A DNA stretch of 64,000 bases from Eubacteriaceae bacterium (lineage in GTDB: Bacteria > Bacillota > Clostridia > Lachnospirales > Lachnospiraceae), in NCBI GenBank assembly GCA_910575665.1, contig CAJTFB010000009.1, forward strand, positions 36,712-100,711, in the 5' to 3' direction. Below the pieces are notes generated by a model that saw nothing but the letters and a program-made list of their open reading frames with translations, had not been told where the DNA came from and did no database searches. Both the position numbers and the translations under genes were made by a program. Position 1 is the stretch's first letter. Each line of letters starts with the position of its first letter. Positions 23,906-32,912 of this stretch are shown piece after piece.

Positions 23906-26038
23906 CTATTCTTTTGTAAAGAAGATCTTTAATGTATTGTACAGATGTATATGCCACTGATTCATATCATGTATTCCACCTGGTATTATGACAAAATCAA
24001 AATTGCGGCCGGGAACCAAAATGTTGGAACGAACCAATGCTTTCTGCATTAAATCTAACTGTCCTGACAGTGCGAAGTCCTCCGATCCATTACCACAGTA
24101 TATAAACCCGAGCGGCATACCATTTGCTTCGCCCTCCTCAATTATTTTATTAAACCGATCTGCATCAGCATCATTTCCATTCTCTGTTCCAAAGTAACCT
24201 GAATATGGGGCAAACCATGCAAACAAGTCATAATTTCCGAAAAATGCAGAGTGGTATGTTGTGTTAGAACCCATTGATAATCCTGCAAATCCACGATGCA
24301 TACGGCTTGCTTTCAAACTTTCTAATGATACATCACCACCTGCATAGGTAGAATACTTGGCCTCAACAGCCGGAATCAGATCATTACGCAATTCGTATTG
24401 GAACAGGGTGGTAAGGTCCATTGCATTACTAGGTTCAGGAGCTCCTTCCGGACGATAGAAGGTAGGGTTTACAATGATACAGGATTCACAGTATCCGTCC
24501 TCAAACAGCCGGTCAAGCATATCCCTGTTGTGAGTATAGTCACCATATATATTATCCCCTTTAATCCATGTATCAGCATTCTCACCTCCGCCATGCATCA
24601 AATATAAGATATTATATTTTTTTTCAGGATCATAGTTATATGGCAGATAAACATTTGCCCATTTCTGGATCTTCTGTGAATTGCCCGGATCGTATGTCTC
24701 GGTTTCGTACTCAATTTTCTCAATTTTACCTTTGTGAGTAGTTGGTTTCGTTGCTGAACCAGGTACTTTTGTAACAAATCCATTTACAATACTTTCATCC
24801 TGTGTACCGCGTTTAAATATACGTCTTGCAAAATTATATAAACCAGCTTTAAATAACTCTTGATCATGCGCTCCCTTCATCTCAAGATACAGGCATTCTG
24901 ATCCGTTATCTGTCAATGTCTTATGATAGGAATCCGGAGCTTCGCCTGCCACATCATCACTCTTTCCCTTCTGGATCATAAGGAATGTAACATCTTCATA
25001 TTTTTCATCAATACGGAAACTAGTGTTATTGAAGTAACCATTTCCCCCATCATATGGCAATAACCCTTCTACCGGAGCGAATGCGCCCATATATGCTACC
25101 TGTTCAGGAAGTGACAGACCAATGTTCAATGCAATGCGGCCACCCAGACCGTACCCAGCTACTGCTGTGTTATGGCGTTCCTTTGCTACCGAATATTTTG
25201 CTTCTACCTCCGGTTTTAAAACATCAGCAAAATCCTTCATAACATCTTCATCTTTGTCACTACTGATATTTGGCATAACTACAATCATATCTTCAGCAGC
25301 TTTAAATGTCACTGCATTATCAATAATCTGATCTGCTGCCATATCGCTCCATATGCTCTCCGTATCATTTTCACCATGGAAAAGATATAATACCGGATAC
25401 TGTTTCTCCTGTGAATAATTTGCAGGAAGTTGTACAAGAACCTTATGTGTCTTATTTGTCGTCTTTGATACATAAGTAAACTCTTCCATCTTTCCCTTTT
25501 CCACATTCTCCGAAGCATCTGCAAATCCATATGGAACATCAGAAAATGTATCTGTCTCCGGGAACGGAGCAATCGTAGGCTCCGGTGTGGCGGTAGGTTC
25601 CGGTGTAACTGCAGGCTCCGGTGTAGCCGTAACTCCTGCATTATTGTTTGTTGCTATTGGCGATACGGTAGGCTGTGTCACGTTACCGCGCCTCTTATCA
25701 ACCTTTACTGTACATGTTAATGTTACCTTTTTCTTTTTCTTTTTCGCGGTACAAACCACCTTTGTTTTTCCAGCTTTTACGCCTTTTACCACAAATGCCG
25801 TTTTACCTTGTTTCGAAACAGTAGCAATCTTTTTATTTTTAGACTTAACCGTTAACTTATAACCTTTCGCATTCTTTACCGTAACTTTCTTCTTTGCCTT
25901 TTCCTTAACTTTAACCGTTTTTTTTGAGAGTACCGGCTTAGATGCCTTTTTCGCCTCTACCTGTGCTCCTGGCATGACCACCTGCGCTACTAATGCAGCA
26001 GCCAGCAAAAGTCCTGTACACTTCCTGGTGCATTTCAT
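23906..26038 (-). CDS. Secreted two-lobed CE1/esterase-D-like protein with Ig-like domain
   Basis: A 710-residue protein: signal peptide (1-29), a Lys-rich Big2-like Ig domain (~33-115), a Thr/Pro linker (~120-160) and two esterase-D/feruloyl-esterase lobes. The second lobe (~440-710) has a complete triad: Ser588 in GLSMG, Asp654 in GSEDF, His690 in GIHDMN. In the first lobe the nucleophile motif reads GYGLG (295-299), so the Ser is replaced by Gly297 and the lobe is probably binding-only. CE1 enzymes de-esterify plant xylan or other acylated glycans. The ATG has GGGAGG nine bases upstream and its own promoter at 26101-26129. It sits inside the RHS island without obvious functional links. Confidence 0.85.
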   Translation of the reverse strand: MKCTRKCTGLLLAAALVAQVVMPGAQVEAKKASKPVLSKKTVKVKEKAKKKVTVKNAKGYKLTVKSKNKKIATVSKQGKTAFVVKGVKAGKTKVVCTAKKKKKKVTLTCTVKVDKRRGNVTQPTVSPIATNNNAGVTATPEPAVTPEPTATPEPTIAPFPETDTFSDVPYGFADASENVEKGKMEEFTYVSKTTNKTHKVLVQLPANYSQEKQYPVLYLFHGENDTESIWSDMAADQIIDNAVTFKAAEDMIVVMPNISSDKDEDVMKDFADVLKPEVEAKYSVAKERHNTAVAGYGLGGRIALNIGLSLPEQVAYMGAFAPVEGLLPYDGGNGYFNNTSFRIDEKYEDVTFLMIQKGKSDDVAGEAPDSYHKTLTDNGSECLYLEMKGAHDQELFKAGLYNFARRIFKRGTQDESIVNGFVTKVPGSATKPTTHKGKIEKIEYETETYDPGNSQKIQKWANVYLPYNYDPEKKYNILYLMHGGGENADTWIKGDNIYGDYTHNRDMLDRLFEDGYCESCIIVNPTFYRPEGAPEPSNAMDLTTLFQYELRNDLIPAVEAKYSTYAGGDVSLESLKASRMHRGFAGLSMGSNTTYHSAFFGNYDLFAWFAPYSGYFGTENGNDADADRFNKIIEEGEANGMPLGFIYCGNGSEDFALSGQLDLMQKALVRSNILVPGRNFDFVIIPGGIHDMNQWHIHLYNTLKIFFTKE

Positions 26039-26100
26039 ATTAAAATACCTCCCCTTTTTTTATTGACAGTGCTTCAGTAACATCAAAGATACTTAGTCTA

Positions 26101-26129
26101 AATCTATCACTTTTACCTGTTATTGTCAA
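26101..26129 (-). promoter_or_regulatory. Sigma-A promoter of the esterase gene
   Basis: On the minus strand a perfect TTGACA (26124-26129), a 17-base spacer and TAGATT (26101-26106), about 60 bases upstream of the esterase ATG. The rest of 26039-26173 shows no gene. Confidence 0.75.
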
Positions 26130-26173
26130 GCAACCGTCGCTATTCGGCTGCTATTGATCACCGTATATCCCTG

Positions 26174-26299
26174 TTAAGGCAAAAGATCTTTCTCCAAATA
26201 CACAAACTGTAACTCATCATCAATCACTTCACGTTTAAAAATTTTATACCCCATTCTTTGATAAAATCTGATATTGCTCTCGCTTTCCTGGAAGATACC
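26174..26299 (-). pseudogene. C-terminal scrap of a GNAT acetyltransferase
   Basis: The minus strand reads IFQESESNIRFYQRMGY then KIFKREVIDDELQF and ends in a stop at 26174-26176. SxxNIRFYxxxGY is the typical C-terminal acetyl-CoA-domain motif of GNATs. Nothing of the N-terminal three quarters remains; the sequence switches to an RHS fragment at about 26310. Confidence 0.75.
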
Positions 26300-26309
26300 C
26301 TTCGATCTC

Positions 26310-26462
26310 TTTCAATACGTATCATAAGCCTATCCCACCACCGGACTGCCCTTCCCATATGTAACACAGGTAAGTCTGGATTCCCCATCGTAAGTATACT
26401 GCAGGGAAAGTTTTGTGTCACCCCCACTTTTACCGCAAAAGCAGACTTATTGCCACTCTCTT
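26310..26462 (-). pseudogene. RHS repeat fragment with frameshift and stop
   Basis: The minus strand encodes NKSAFAVKVG, then after a one-base deletion TKLSLQYTYDGESRLT and SPVVG-stop-AYDT. This matches the RHS proteins around KKSAFAVKVGDDTKLSLHYN. It is a broken piece of a further RHS copy, joined to the Ig-like remnant a few bases away. Confidence 0.85.
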
Positions 26463-26465
26463 TCG

Positions 26466-26690
26466 CTATTTTATCAAAAACTTTTTCGTTTTTACCCACT
26501 TGATCTTATATTTTCCCTTAGACAGCTTTTTTTTAAAATGCTTTCTGCTTATTATCTTTTCTATACTTACTGCTGTTTGCTCTTACAGGAAACAAGCATT
26601 TTGGTACTTTTGCATATCCTCTTACTTTTTCCCATTTTCCTTTCTCATACCTATACAACGTAAATACAGTATTCTCCAAATCGGAATGTT
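26466..26690 (-). pseudogene. Remnant of an Ig-like (Big_14-type) protein gene
   Basis: The minus strand reads VFTLYRYEKGKWEKVRGYAK, a frameshift, then LSKGKYKIKWVKTKKFLIK and stop. This matches the intact gene at 30024-30440 including its last residues (KTKKFSIK). The N-terminal signal region is missing. In both places the 3' end of this gene abuts RHS coding sequence in the same direction, so the pair moved together. Confidence 0.8.
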
Positions 26691-26737
26691 CTGATACCAT
26701 TCAGTATTTTTACCCTTTTCTATATCCTGCTGTTTTT

Positions 26738-26835
26738 TGATGAATTAACTGAGGAGAACATTACCCAAAACATGACAGATGCCGGGGGTAATATTCTGTC
26801 CGAGACAAGTACAACCATCCGGGGAAAAACCGTAA
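26738..26835 (+). pseudogene. Inverted RHS fragment
   Basis: On the plus strand, opposite to all other RHS sequence, the frame reads DELTEENITQNMTDAGGNIL then SETSTTIRGKTV. It corresponds to the intact RHS stretch TVTDVGGNTLSQTSTAIRGK. The homology is about 30 codons with no start or stop, so it is debris from an inversion or template-switch event. Confidence 0.8.
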
Positions 26836-26847
26836 TATTTCTTATTG

Positions 26848-27231
26848 TTAACTTCTTTGAGTTATCTCAAAAATATGTTTTTCATGATTATATTGCTCAA
26901 TACATTCCTTTATTTTTGAATAAACATCATGCTTTTCATAAAAAATAAATATATCCATATGATCTGATGGTGCAATAATAAATTTTTCTTTTTCAAAAAC
27001 AAACGCTACAAATGCATAATATCTTAACGTAGCTTCTACAAATAAAGGTATAACTGGTGAATCTTTAGAGACATATATTCCGCAATTCCCCCTATTATTA
27101 ATATCATTTTCTCTTAATATTCTATCTAGTAACTTTGCCTTTTTTCTATCTGTGATCCACTTCTCATTTTCTTTTATTATTAAACATTCATTACTATCAA
27201 TACAGTTAAAAATGCTTTTTAGTAATTCCAT
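26848..27231 (-). CDS. Orphan immunity-like protein
   Basis: About 127 residues from MELLKSIFNCIDSNECLIIK. A mixed alpha/beta protein with an aromatic central part (TLRYYAFVAFVFEKEKFII) and a charged C-terminus. No family recognised. The frame can be read from 27312, but those first codons come from the inverted repeat of the neighbouring IS, so the internal ATG at 27231 is more likely native; its ribosome site is weak. It lies in a row of loose toxin/immunity pieces, and a second copy of its C-terminus survives at 11232-11296. No signal peptide, so it would act in the cytoplasm. Confidence 0.6.
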   Translation of the reverse strand: MELLKSIFNCIDSNECLIIKENEKWITDRKKAKLLDRILRENDINNRGNCGIYVSKDSPVIPLFVEATLRYYAFVAFVFEKEKFIIAPSDHMDIFIFYEKHDVYSKIKECIEQYNHEKHIFEITQRS

Positions 27232-27274
27232 CACACATGCTTCTTTTTTTCTATATATTTCATACTTCTCCTTA

Positions 27275-28740
27275 CACCAATTTACAACTTTTTTAATAAA
27301 AAAATGCCGCACAAGGCTTTCTATTGTATAATGAATTTGACTAAAACATTACAAAGGAAAGTGACCCTGTACGACAAACTTATTATACAATGAAAAAACT
27401 TTAATTGGTAGACTTTATCATTATTTTTACAATTATTTTGAAACCTGCTGTGCTCCCACTGCCCAGACATTAATCCTGCTTCTGCTTTCCATATTGGCTC
27501 TGGAATCCGCCGATTCCATCCGTTTCCTTTACAGGCATTTTCTGTCAAAGCTTACAGATAAATCCCTGAATGCCTTTTACTATGCCTGTTCCTACGCCAA
27601 AGTGGATTATTCCAGGTTTATGAATGTCACGGCATCTATGACATTGAAACTAATCCCAAAACCTTTAGAGACTCAGCCTGTTTTTTTATGCATTGATGAT
27701 ACCATTGTCCCTAAATTCGGGAAAAAGTTTGAGAATGTCTCAAAATTGTTCGACCATGCCGCACATAATGGCAGTGGCTACCTGAACGGGCACTGCTTTG
27801 TGAGCGTCATGCTCTGCGTCCCCGTATGGGATAAGGACAGGATCGTTTACCAGTCTGTACCGCTTTCTTACCGGATGTGGCAGAAAAAAGAGTCCAAACT
27901 GGAACTTGCCGTTTCCATGATACGGCAGGTTATGCCTGAGTTGATGGAAAAGAAAAATGTCATTCTTCTATGTGACAGCTGGTACACAAAAAGCACTTTG
28001 GTTTCTATTGTGGCTGAATACAAAAACCTCGACCTGATCGGGAATGCAAGGTACGATTCTGTCCTTTATGACCTTGCCCCGCAGCCAACTGGCAGGAGGG
28101 GCAGGCCTGCAAAACATGGAGACCGCCTTTCCATTGAGGAAGCTTTTACACTTTCAGAAGAAAAAATAGGCGGTTATTACATTGGCGCCCGCCGTGTGCT
28201 GACGAACATTTTCGGCACAAGGGAAGTGCTTGCCTATGTGACAGCCACAGAGAAGAGAGGCGGTTGCAGACGCCTGTTCTTCAGCACCATATTCCCAACA
28301 CAACTGCAGATTTTTTGTGCATGGCAGGAAAAAGCCCCCTTGAACCAGACGGGAAGTTCCTGGATGGATTACATCCCTTTGTTTCTATACGCATTCAGAT
28401 GGAACATTGAAGTCAGCTATTATGAGCAGAAAACTTTCTGGTCATTATGCAGTTACATGGTGCGCAGCCGAAAAGGGATTGAACTGCTGGTTAATTTGAT
28501 CAATATAGCTTACAGTGCAATGAAACTGCTGCCATATCAGGATGCAGGATTTACAAAATACCGCAATGGAAGCGTGCAGGATTTCCGGTTTGTGCTCAGC
28601 GAGCGGATAAGGAAGGAACTATTTTTTGCCACTTTCGTGAAAAAGAGCAAAAGTATGATAAAATCATCGGTTCTTATGAAAGTCTTGAAATGCCTTGTCC
28701 AGCAAAATGGCTATCATTTATAAAAGTTGTAAATTGGTGT
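27275..28740 (+). mobile_element. IS4/IS701-like insertion sequence
   Basis: A 1,466-bp element bounded by perfect 19-bp terminal inverted repeats, ACACCAATTTACAACTTTT at 27275-27293 and its complement at 28722-28740. It carries one DDE transposase. The flanks (AAGGAG.. on one side, ..TTTAT on the other, minus strand) show no target-site duplication. The ends of the element supply coding bases to both neighbouring genes. The left 200 bp inside the element hold no other gene. Confidence 0.85.
27494..28723 (+). CDS. DDE transposase of the IS4/IS701-like element
   Basis: About 409 residues from a TTG at 27494. The catalytic acids are visible as FLCIDDTIVPKFGKKF, ILLCDSWYTKST and FRWNIEVSYYEQKTFW; the last contains the E-x6-K signature of IS4-like enzymes. 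The frame stays open upstream (YNYFETCCAPTAQTLILLLL), which resembles the usual N-terminus of this family. The obvious upstream ATG at ~27390 is out of frame because of a six-A run. One missing A may therefore have shortened the protein, or a non-ATG start is used. Confidence 0.85.
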   Translation: MALESADSIRFLYRHFLSKLTDKSLNAFYYACSYAKVDYSRFMNVTASMTLKLIPKPLETQPVFLCIDDTIVPKFGKKFENVSKLFDHAAHNGSGYLNGHCFVSVMLCVPVWDKDRIVYQSVPLSYRMWQKKESKLELAVSMIRQVMPELMEKKNVILLCDSWYTKSTLVSIVAEYKNLDLIGNARYDSVLYDLAPQPTGRRGRPAKHGDRLSIEEAFTLSEEKIGGYYIGARRVLTNIFGTREVLAYVTATEKRGGCRRLFFSTIFPTQLQIFCAWQEKAPLNQTGSSWMDYIPLFLYAFRWNIEVSYYEQKTFWSLCSYMVRSRKGIELLVNLINIAYSAMKLLPYQDAGFTKYRNGSVQDFRFVLSERIRKELFFATFVKKSKSMIKSSVLMKVLKCLVQQNGYHL

Positions 28741-29173
28741 ATAAATAATTATCTTTTGAATAAATATAAAGACATTCTTCAGAATTCAGAAAAATTTTTG
28801 CACTGACATGTGCAACTGCTCTTTTACTGTTTTTTTGAAGTTTTATTGAATATACATTCTTCTCATCATTGAATAAGGTATATACCAGCTCATTTTCTAA
28901 CAATAAAAAATTTTCAACATTCTCAATTATAATCTTTTTCTTATTATCTTTCTTAGAGCATAAATTGCAAGAGTCATCTATGAAGTATTTTGTATTGTCA
29001 TACTCTTGCACATTAAAACCCCCAAAAGCACTGGAATTTTTACCAGGAGTCATATCTTCAAAATGTTTATCAAAAATATCGGTATAGGAATGTGGGCTTA
29101 ACAGAATACGAAACCCACATAACGTTAATACAAAAAACATAAATACTCCCAAAAAATATTTTGCCTTTTTCAT
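28718..29173 (-). CDS. Exported immunity-like protein paired with orphan RHS tip, 3' end formed by IS
   Basis: A 151-residue frame with an N-terminal TM or uncleaved signal (residues ~4-22, YFLGVFMFFVLTLCGF) and an external beta-rich domain (SSAFGGFNVQEYDNTKYFID). Its ATG overlaps the stop of the orphan RHS module by four bases (ATGA), the tight arrangement expected of a toxin/immunity pair. The last seven residues (YTNLQLL) are encoded by the inverted repeat of the IS. If the IS is removed, the reading frame meets a TAA exactly at the junction, so the gene may be nearly intact. No named family. Confidence 0.6.
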   Translation of the reverse strand: MKKAKYFLGVFMFFVLTLCGFRILLSPHSYTDIFDKHFEDMTPGKNSSAFGGFNVQEYDNTKYFIDDSCNLCSKKDNKKKIIIENVENFLLLENELVYTLFNDEKNVYSIKLQKNSKRAVAHVSAKIFLNSEECLYIYSKDNYLYTNLQLL

Positions 29174-30012
29174 GAGATAAGACTCCTTTGCATAAGATTA
29201 ATAAAAACTTTATACGGATTAATAAATAAACGTCTTATGTATCCAGCCTTCATATAACTGTCTATTGTATCATCAAAATACTTCATACCAGCAAAAGCAT
29301 TATTTGGTATACTCATGCTCTTAGCATATCCTAATGCTACATGATATTCTTTATTATAACGTACAAATTGTCCCTTTCTTAAAAAATCAACTGTCATATC
29401 CAAACAGTTATGAGATAGTAAACTATAACTACTTCCGCTATATTTCTTCTTTTCCTTTATTGTTTTATTCTTAACCGATTTAAATTTTCCTTTAAAATAA
29501 ATTAGCCCATCATATGGTCTCATTGAATCTCCTTTCCTATAATTTTCGTTTATATATTGTAGTATATAGTTATTATTTGCAAATGAATAATAATAACTTA
29601 ATGTTTTCTTTAAAAGACCTTTTTGCGTATATGAAAAATAGTCCCATTTATTATGTGAATTTTTAATTAATACTGCGGCATGTCCAAATCCACTCGCACT
29701 TTTATTTGAATTAAGCCAGATCGCATCATGCCCACTCGGATCCCACGCATTCACCCCGTCATTCCCACAATACGTATATAGATGCAGGCTCAGCGGATCA
29801 TCCTCTTCCCCGGTATAGGTATCCCTCGTCAGAAACCTCCCCACCTTTGGCTGATAGTACCTCGCCCTTAGGTAGACCTCCCCCGTCTCCTTATCATAGT
29901 ACTCCCCGCAGTAACGGAACGGATTCTCATCCTTCTGATCCGGCTTTACTTCATTCCCAAAGGAATCATACTCATAAGTCCTGACAACCTTCCCTGATCC
30001 ATCCGTCAGCTA
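29170..30012 (-). pseudogene. Orphan RHS C-terminal module with papain-like tip
   Basis: The frame is RHS core from about LTDGSGKVVRTYEYDSFGNE to GVNAWDPSG, almost identical at DNA level to RHS copy 2, followed by a C-terminal domain starting HDAIWL. The domain has GFGHAAV near its start and SHNCLDM about 110 residues later, as in the tip of RHS copy 2 but otherwise diverged. No proper start codon or N-terminal shell is present; only an internal GTG near 29844 could initiate. It ends in an ATGA overlap with the exported immunity-like gene. This is the form of the silent rhs-CT cassettes known in other bacteria. Confidence 0.8.
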
Positions 30013-30023
30013 CCTACTAAATA

Positions 30024-30440
30024 CTATTTTATAGAAAATTTTTTAGTTTTAACCCACTTAATTTTATATTTCCCCTTTGACAACCTTCTTTTAAAATGCT
30101 TTCTACATATTATTTTTTCACTCTTGCTACTATTCTTTTTTATAGGACATAAGCATTTGGGAGTCTTTGAAAACCTTTTTATTTCTTTCCATTTGCCCTT
30201 GTTGAATTTATATAATGTAAAAATTTTTGAATATCCTGCTATATCATTACCCTTATTTACAATTACTATTTCAATTTTTTTAGAGGTTGCAGAAATGATT
30301 TTCATTTCAAGATTTTTGGAATTATATGCATTTGAATTATTTGTTATCAAACTACGTGCTTGAACAAAACAACATATATTCATTTGAATGCATGCTCCCA
30401 AAAATATTATGAGTAACCCCTTTTTAACTTTTTTCTTCAT
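30024..30440 (-). CDS. Secreted Ig-like (Big_14-type) small protein
   Basis: 138 residues with a signal peptide (MKKKVKKGLLIIFLGACIQM...VQA) and one Ig-like domain with the FTLYKFNKGKWKEIKRF and LSKGKYKIKW pattern of bacterial Ig-like domain families. An AGGA motif lies ten bases before the ATG. It is wedged between an internal RHS fragment upstream and the orphan RHS core downstream, replacing some 850 codons of RHS sequence. A broken second copy lies at 26466-26690. It could be an immunity or accessory protein left from an earlier cassette. Confidence 0.65.
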   Translation of the reverse strand: MKKKVKKGLLIIFLGACIQMNICCFVQARSLITNNSNAYNSKNLEMKIISATSKKIEIVIVNKGNDIAGYSKIFTLYKFNKGKWKEIKRFSKTPKCLCPIKKNSSKSEKIICRKHFKRRLSKGKYKIKWVKTKKFSIK

Positions 30441-31145
30441 TTCTATTTATTCCTTTCAGACTTTTCTTGTCTTTGGATTCGTATTCCGTCCCGGCTGCCT
30501 CTATGATTTCTTTTTCGATCCCTGTTTCCGAGTCGTAGGAAATTTTTGTAACAAGCCCATTTTCGTCTGTGGTGGTCAGGCAGTTTCCAAAGGAATCATA
30601 GGTTGTTTCTTCTTCCGTATAGGTACGGTTCGACTCCGGATTTTTCGTTGAATTCAGCGTGACACTCTTTTTGGTCTGCTGACCCAGCGCATTATATGTA
30701 TAATCATTCTGGATAATTTCTTTTTCCCCGTCACTTCCATAAGCTGGGAAAACCTTCCCCTGGGTTTCATTCCCCTGGGCATCGTATTTGAAATCTGTTT
30801 TGGATACAGTTTTATAGGCAGCGCCATCTACACTTCTCTGCTCAGAGATACTACCGTAGTCAATGCCATTAGAGGCAACCTTGCTTTCCAGTTTAATTTT
30901 TGTCTTTCCAGAATCATATAGTTCCTGTTTTATCAGTGTACACAAGCAGAACGGCTTGTCCTCAGCTGGATAACCGGCATCTGTATTGTAATAAGCATAT
31001 GTTACTGTATGCAGATGCTCTTTCCCCTTATTTTTCGCAAGGTAAGCTTTGGGGGATTTCTCGGTCAGGACATTCCGATACTTGTCGTAGATATAGCCCC
31101 ACTTCGTGGTAACTGCTCCGCTCCCTTTCTTGCCGAAAGATTTAC
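30424..31145 (-). pseudogene. Internal fragment of a third RHS gene
   Basis: The minus strand carries about 230 codons of RHS sequence (from KSFGKKGSGAVTTKWGYIYD to EAAGTEYESKDKK) aligned to the middle of both intact RHS proteins. Homology ends near 30462, after which the frame runs into the signal-peptide gene at 30440 and stops. The 5' side is cut by the inverted repeat of an IS630 element at 31146, and no RHS sequence continues on the other side of that element. Confidence 0.9.
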
Positions 31146-32422
31146 TAGTGTGCCGACACATTTATATTCAGTTTAATAATTCTTTTATTTTTCACCGTTT
31201 CATGATATGATAAAAGAAACGGCGGTGATTCCTATGGCAAGACCTAAAACATATCATATTATGCTCAGCGACAATGAAGTGGCTGCTCTCTGTAAAGTTA
31301 TCAAGGACAAAAAAACCTGTAAAACAGTACTGAAAAGATGCCAGATTTTATTAGAGCTGGATGAGATCCGTGGCAGCGGTCTGACCCACTCCCAGATCGC
31401 ACATACCTATGCTGTCTGCCCTACTACAGTCACCAATACTGTCCAGTCTTACGTTAAGAATGGTATTACAGACATTATCAAATATAATATCAGCCCAAAT
31501 TCAAGCGCAGCATTACGCAAGGCAGATGGACGGATGGAAGCACATCTGATTCAAATTGCCTGTGGTCCGGCGCCTGAAGGGCACTCAAGATGGACCATCC
31601 GGCTTCTGGAAGAGAAAGCCCGTATTGAACTGGAAACACCAGTCAGCAGGGAAACAATCCGGAGGGTATTAAAAAAAATGAACTTAGACCTCACCGCAGT
31701 GACTACTGGTGCATCCCGCCAAAAGAAGATGCAGAATTCATAGCATGTATGGAAGATATCCTTGACACCTATGAACTTCCATATAACCCTATGCGCCCTG
31801 TTGTCTGCATGGATGAAAAACCATACCAGCTTTTGGGAGAGACGAGGGATCCGCTCCCGGTGCGTCCCTGCAATGACCGGAAAGTGGATTCTGAATATAC
31901 CCGCAATGGAACATGCAGCATCTTTGCTTTTATAGAACCACTTGCGGGAAAGCATCATGTCAGCGTCCGGGAACACCGGACGGCTGTTGACTGGGCAGAA
32001 GAAATAAAATACCTCGCTGATATCATGTACCCGGATGCAGAAAAGATTGTTCTTGTAATGGACAATCTGAATACCCATAAACCGGCATCCTTATATAAGA
32101 AGTATCCTGCGGCAGAAGCAAGGCGCATTATAAAACGTCTGGAAATCCATTATACGCCAAAGCATGGAAGCTGGCTGGACATCGCTGAAATAGAACTTAA
32201 TGTAATGACACGCCAATGCCTGTCACGGCGGATTGACAATATCAATGCTCTTCGCAGCGAGCTGGCGGCATGGGAAACCGAGCGTAATACAATGGCGGCA
32301 AAGGTAGACTGGCAGTTTAAAACTTCCGATGCACGAATTAAACTGAGGTCGCTGTATCCTAAATTTACAGTTACTTCTATGTAAGCAACCATTATGCTAG
32401 ATATAAATGTGTCAGTACACTA
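31146..32422 (+). mobile_element. IS630-family element, apparently intact
   Basis: A 1,277-bp element with imperfect 22-bp inverted repeats (TAGTGTGCCGACACATTTAT at the left, TAGTGTACTGACACATTTAT as the complement at the right) beginning and ending in TA, as expected for a TA-targeting IS630 element. It truncates an RHS fragment at its left end. Its transposase is in two frames joined at an A8 run. Confidence 0.88.
31234..32384 (+). CDS. IS630 transposase, orfAB joined by -1 frameshift
   Basis: orfA (31234-31743) has the N-terminal helix-turn-helix (THSQIAHTYAVCPTTVTNTV) and orfB (31749-32384) the DDE_3 domain, with acids in VVCMDEKPYQLL, VMDNLNTH and LDIAEIELNVM. The zero frame passes an A8 run at about 31671-31678. 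A slip of -1 there gives KKNELRPHRSDYWCIPPKED, the normal family sequence, and continues into orfB. This is a programmed frameshift rather than a defect. The start at MARPKTYHI is preferred because the second copy uses the same point. Confidence 0.85.
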
Positions 32423-32492
32423 GGCACTCCGTTGTAAAGCGCTTACAATTATATAATCATTAAATCTACTTGCAAAGTTTCAAATCCCATTT

Positions 32493-32912
32493 TTAATTAG
32501 AATGACTTTCGATATTAGAAAATTCTTTTATTAAATTTTTATCATTTGTTTGAATATAGATATCATTAAAATCCTCCAATTGAATATATACTATCTCACT
32601 ATTACCACTATAAAACAATACTGCCCCATAAACTCTATCACGTAACAAATCATAAAGACTATTATACTCAAATATATACATTGTTATAAAAATATTTACT
32701 TCATATCCAATAATATCTGTATCAAACTGTTCTCTTATTTTTTTAGGCACACTAATAATTTTACATTTCTGTTCTAATTCCAATATCATATTATTTAACA
32801 TCAAATCCTCATAAAATGTAAAATATATTTTATCTGCCACATCACATAAATAATGAACTATTTTTTTGTATTTTTTACCTTTAATAATATCCGAAGAAAA
32901 TATATAATCCAT
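32493..32912 (-). CDS. Orphan immunity-like protein
   Basis: 139 residues, A/T-rich, no signal peptide. It has an aromatic, hydrophobic centre (YEVNIFITMYIFEYNSLYDL) and a C-terminal EIVYIQLEDFNDIYIQTND. I do not recognise the family. In general layout it resembles the orphan gene at 26848-27231. It is downstream, on the same strand, of a broken toxin tail at 33302-33492, so it may be that toxin's former immunity gene. Confidence 0.5.
   Translation of the reverse strand: MDYIFSSDIIKGKKYKKIVHYLCDVADKIYFTFYEDLMLNNMILELEQKCKIISVPKKIREQFDTDIIGYEVNIFITMYIFEYNSLYDLLRDRVYGAVLFYSGNSEIVYIQLEDFNDIYIQTNDKNLIKEFSNIESHSN

Noticed and set aside
25560..25640. Short tandem repeats that might indicate a CRISPR or VNTR
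   Set aside because: They encode the Thr/Pro/Glu linker of the secreted esterase (TPEP repeats), a normal low-complexity linker.
27320..27548. Minus-strand frame of 75 codons inside the IS
   Set aside because: It overlaps the start of the transposase on the other strand and has no ribosome site.
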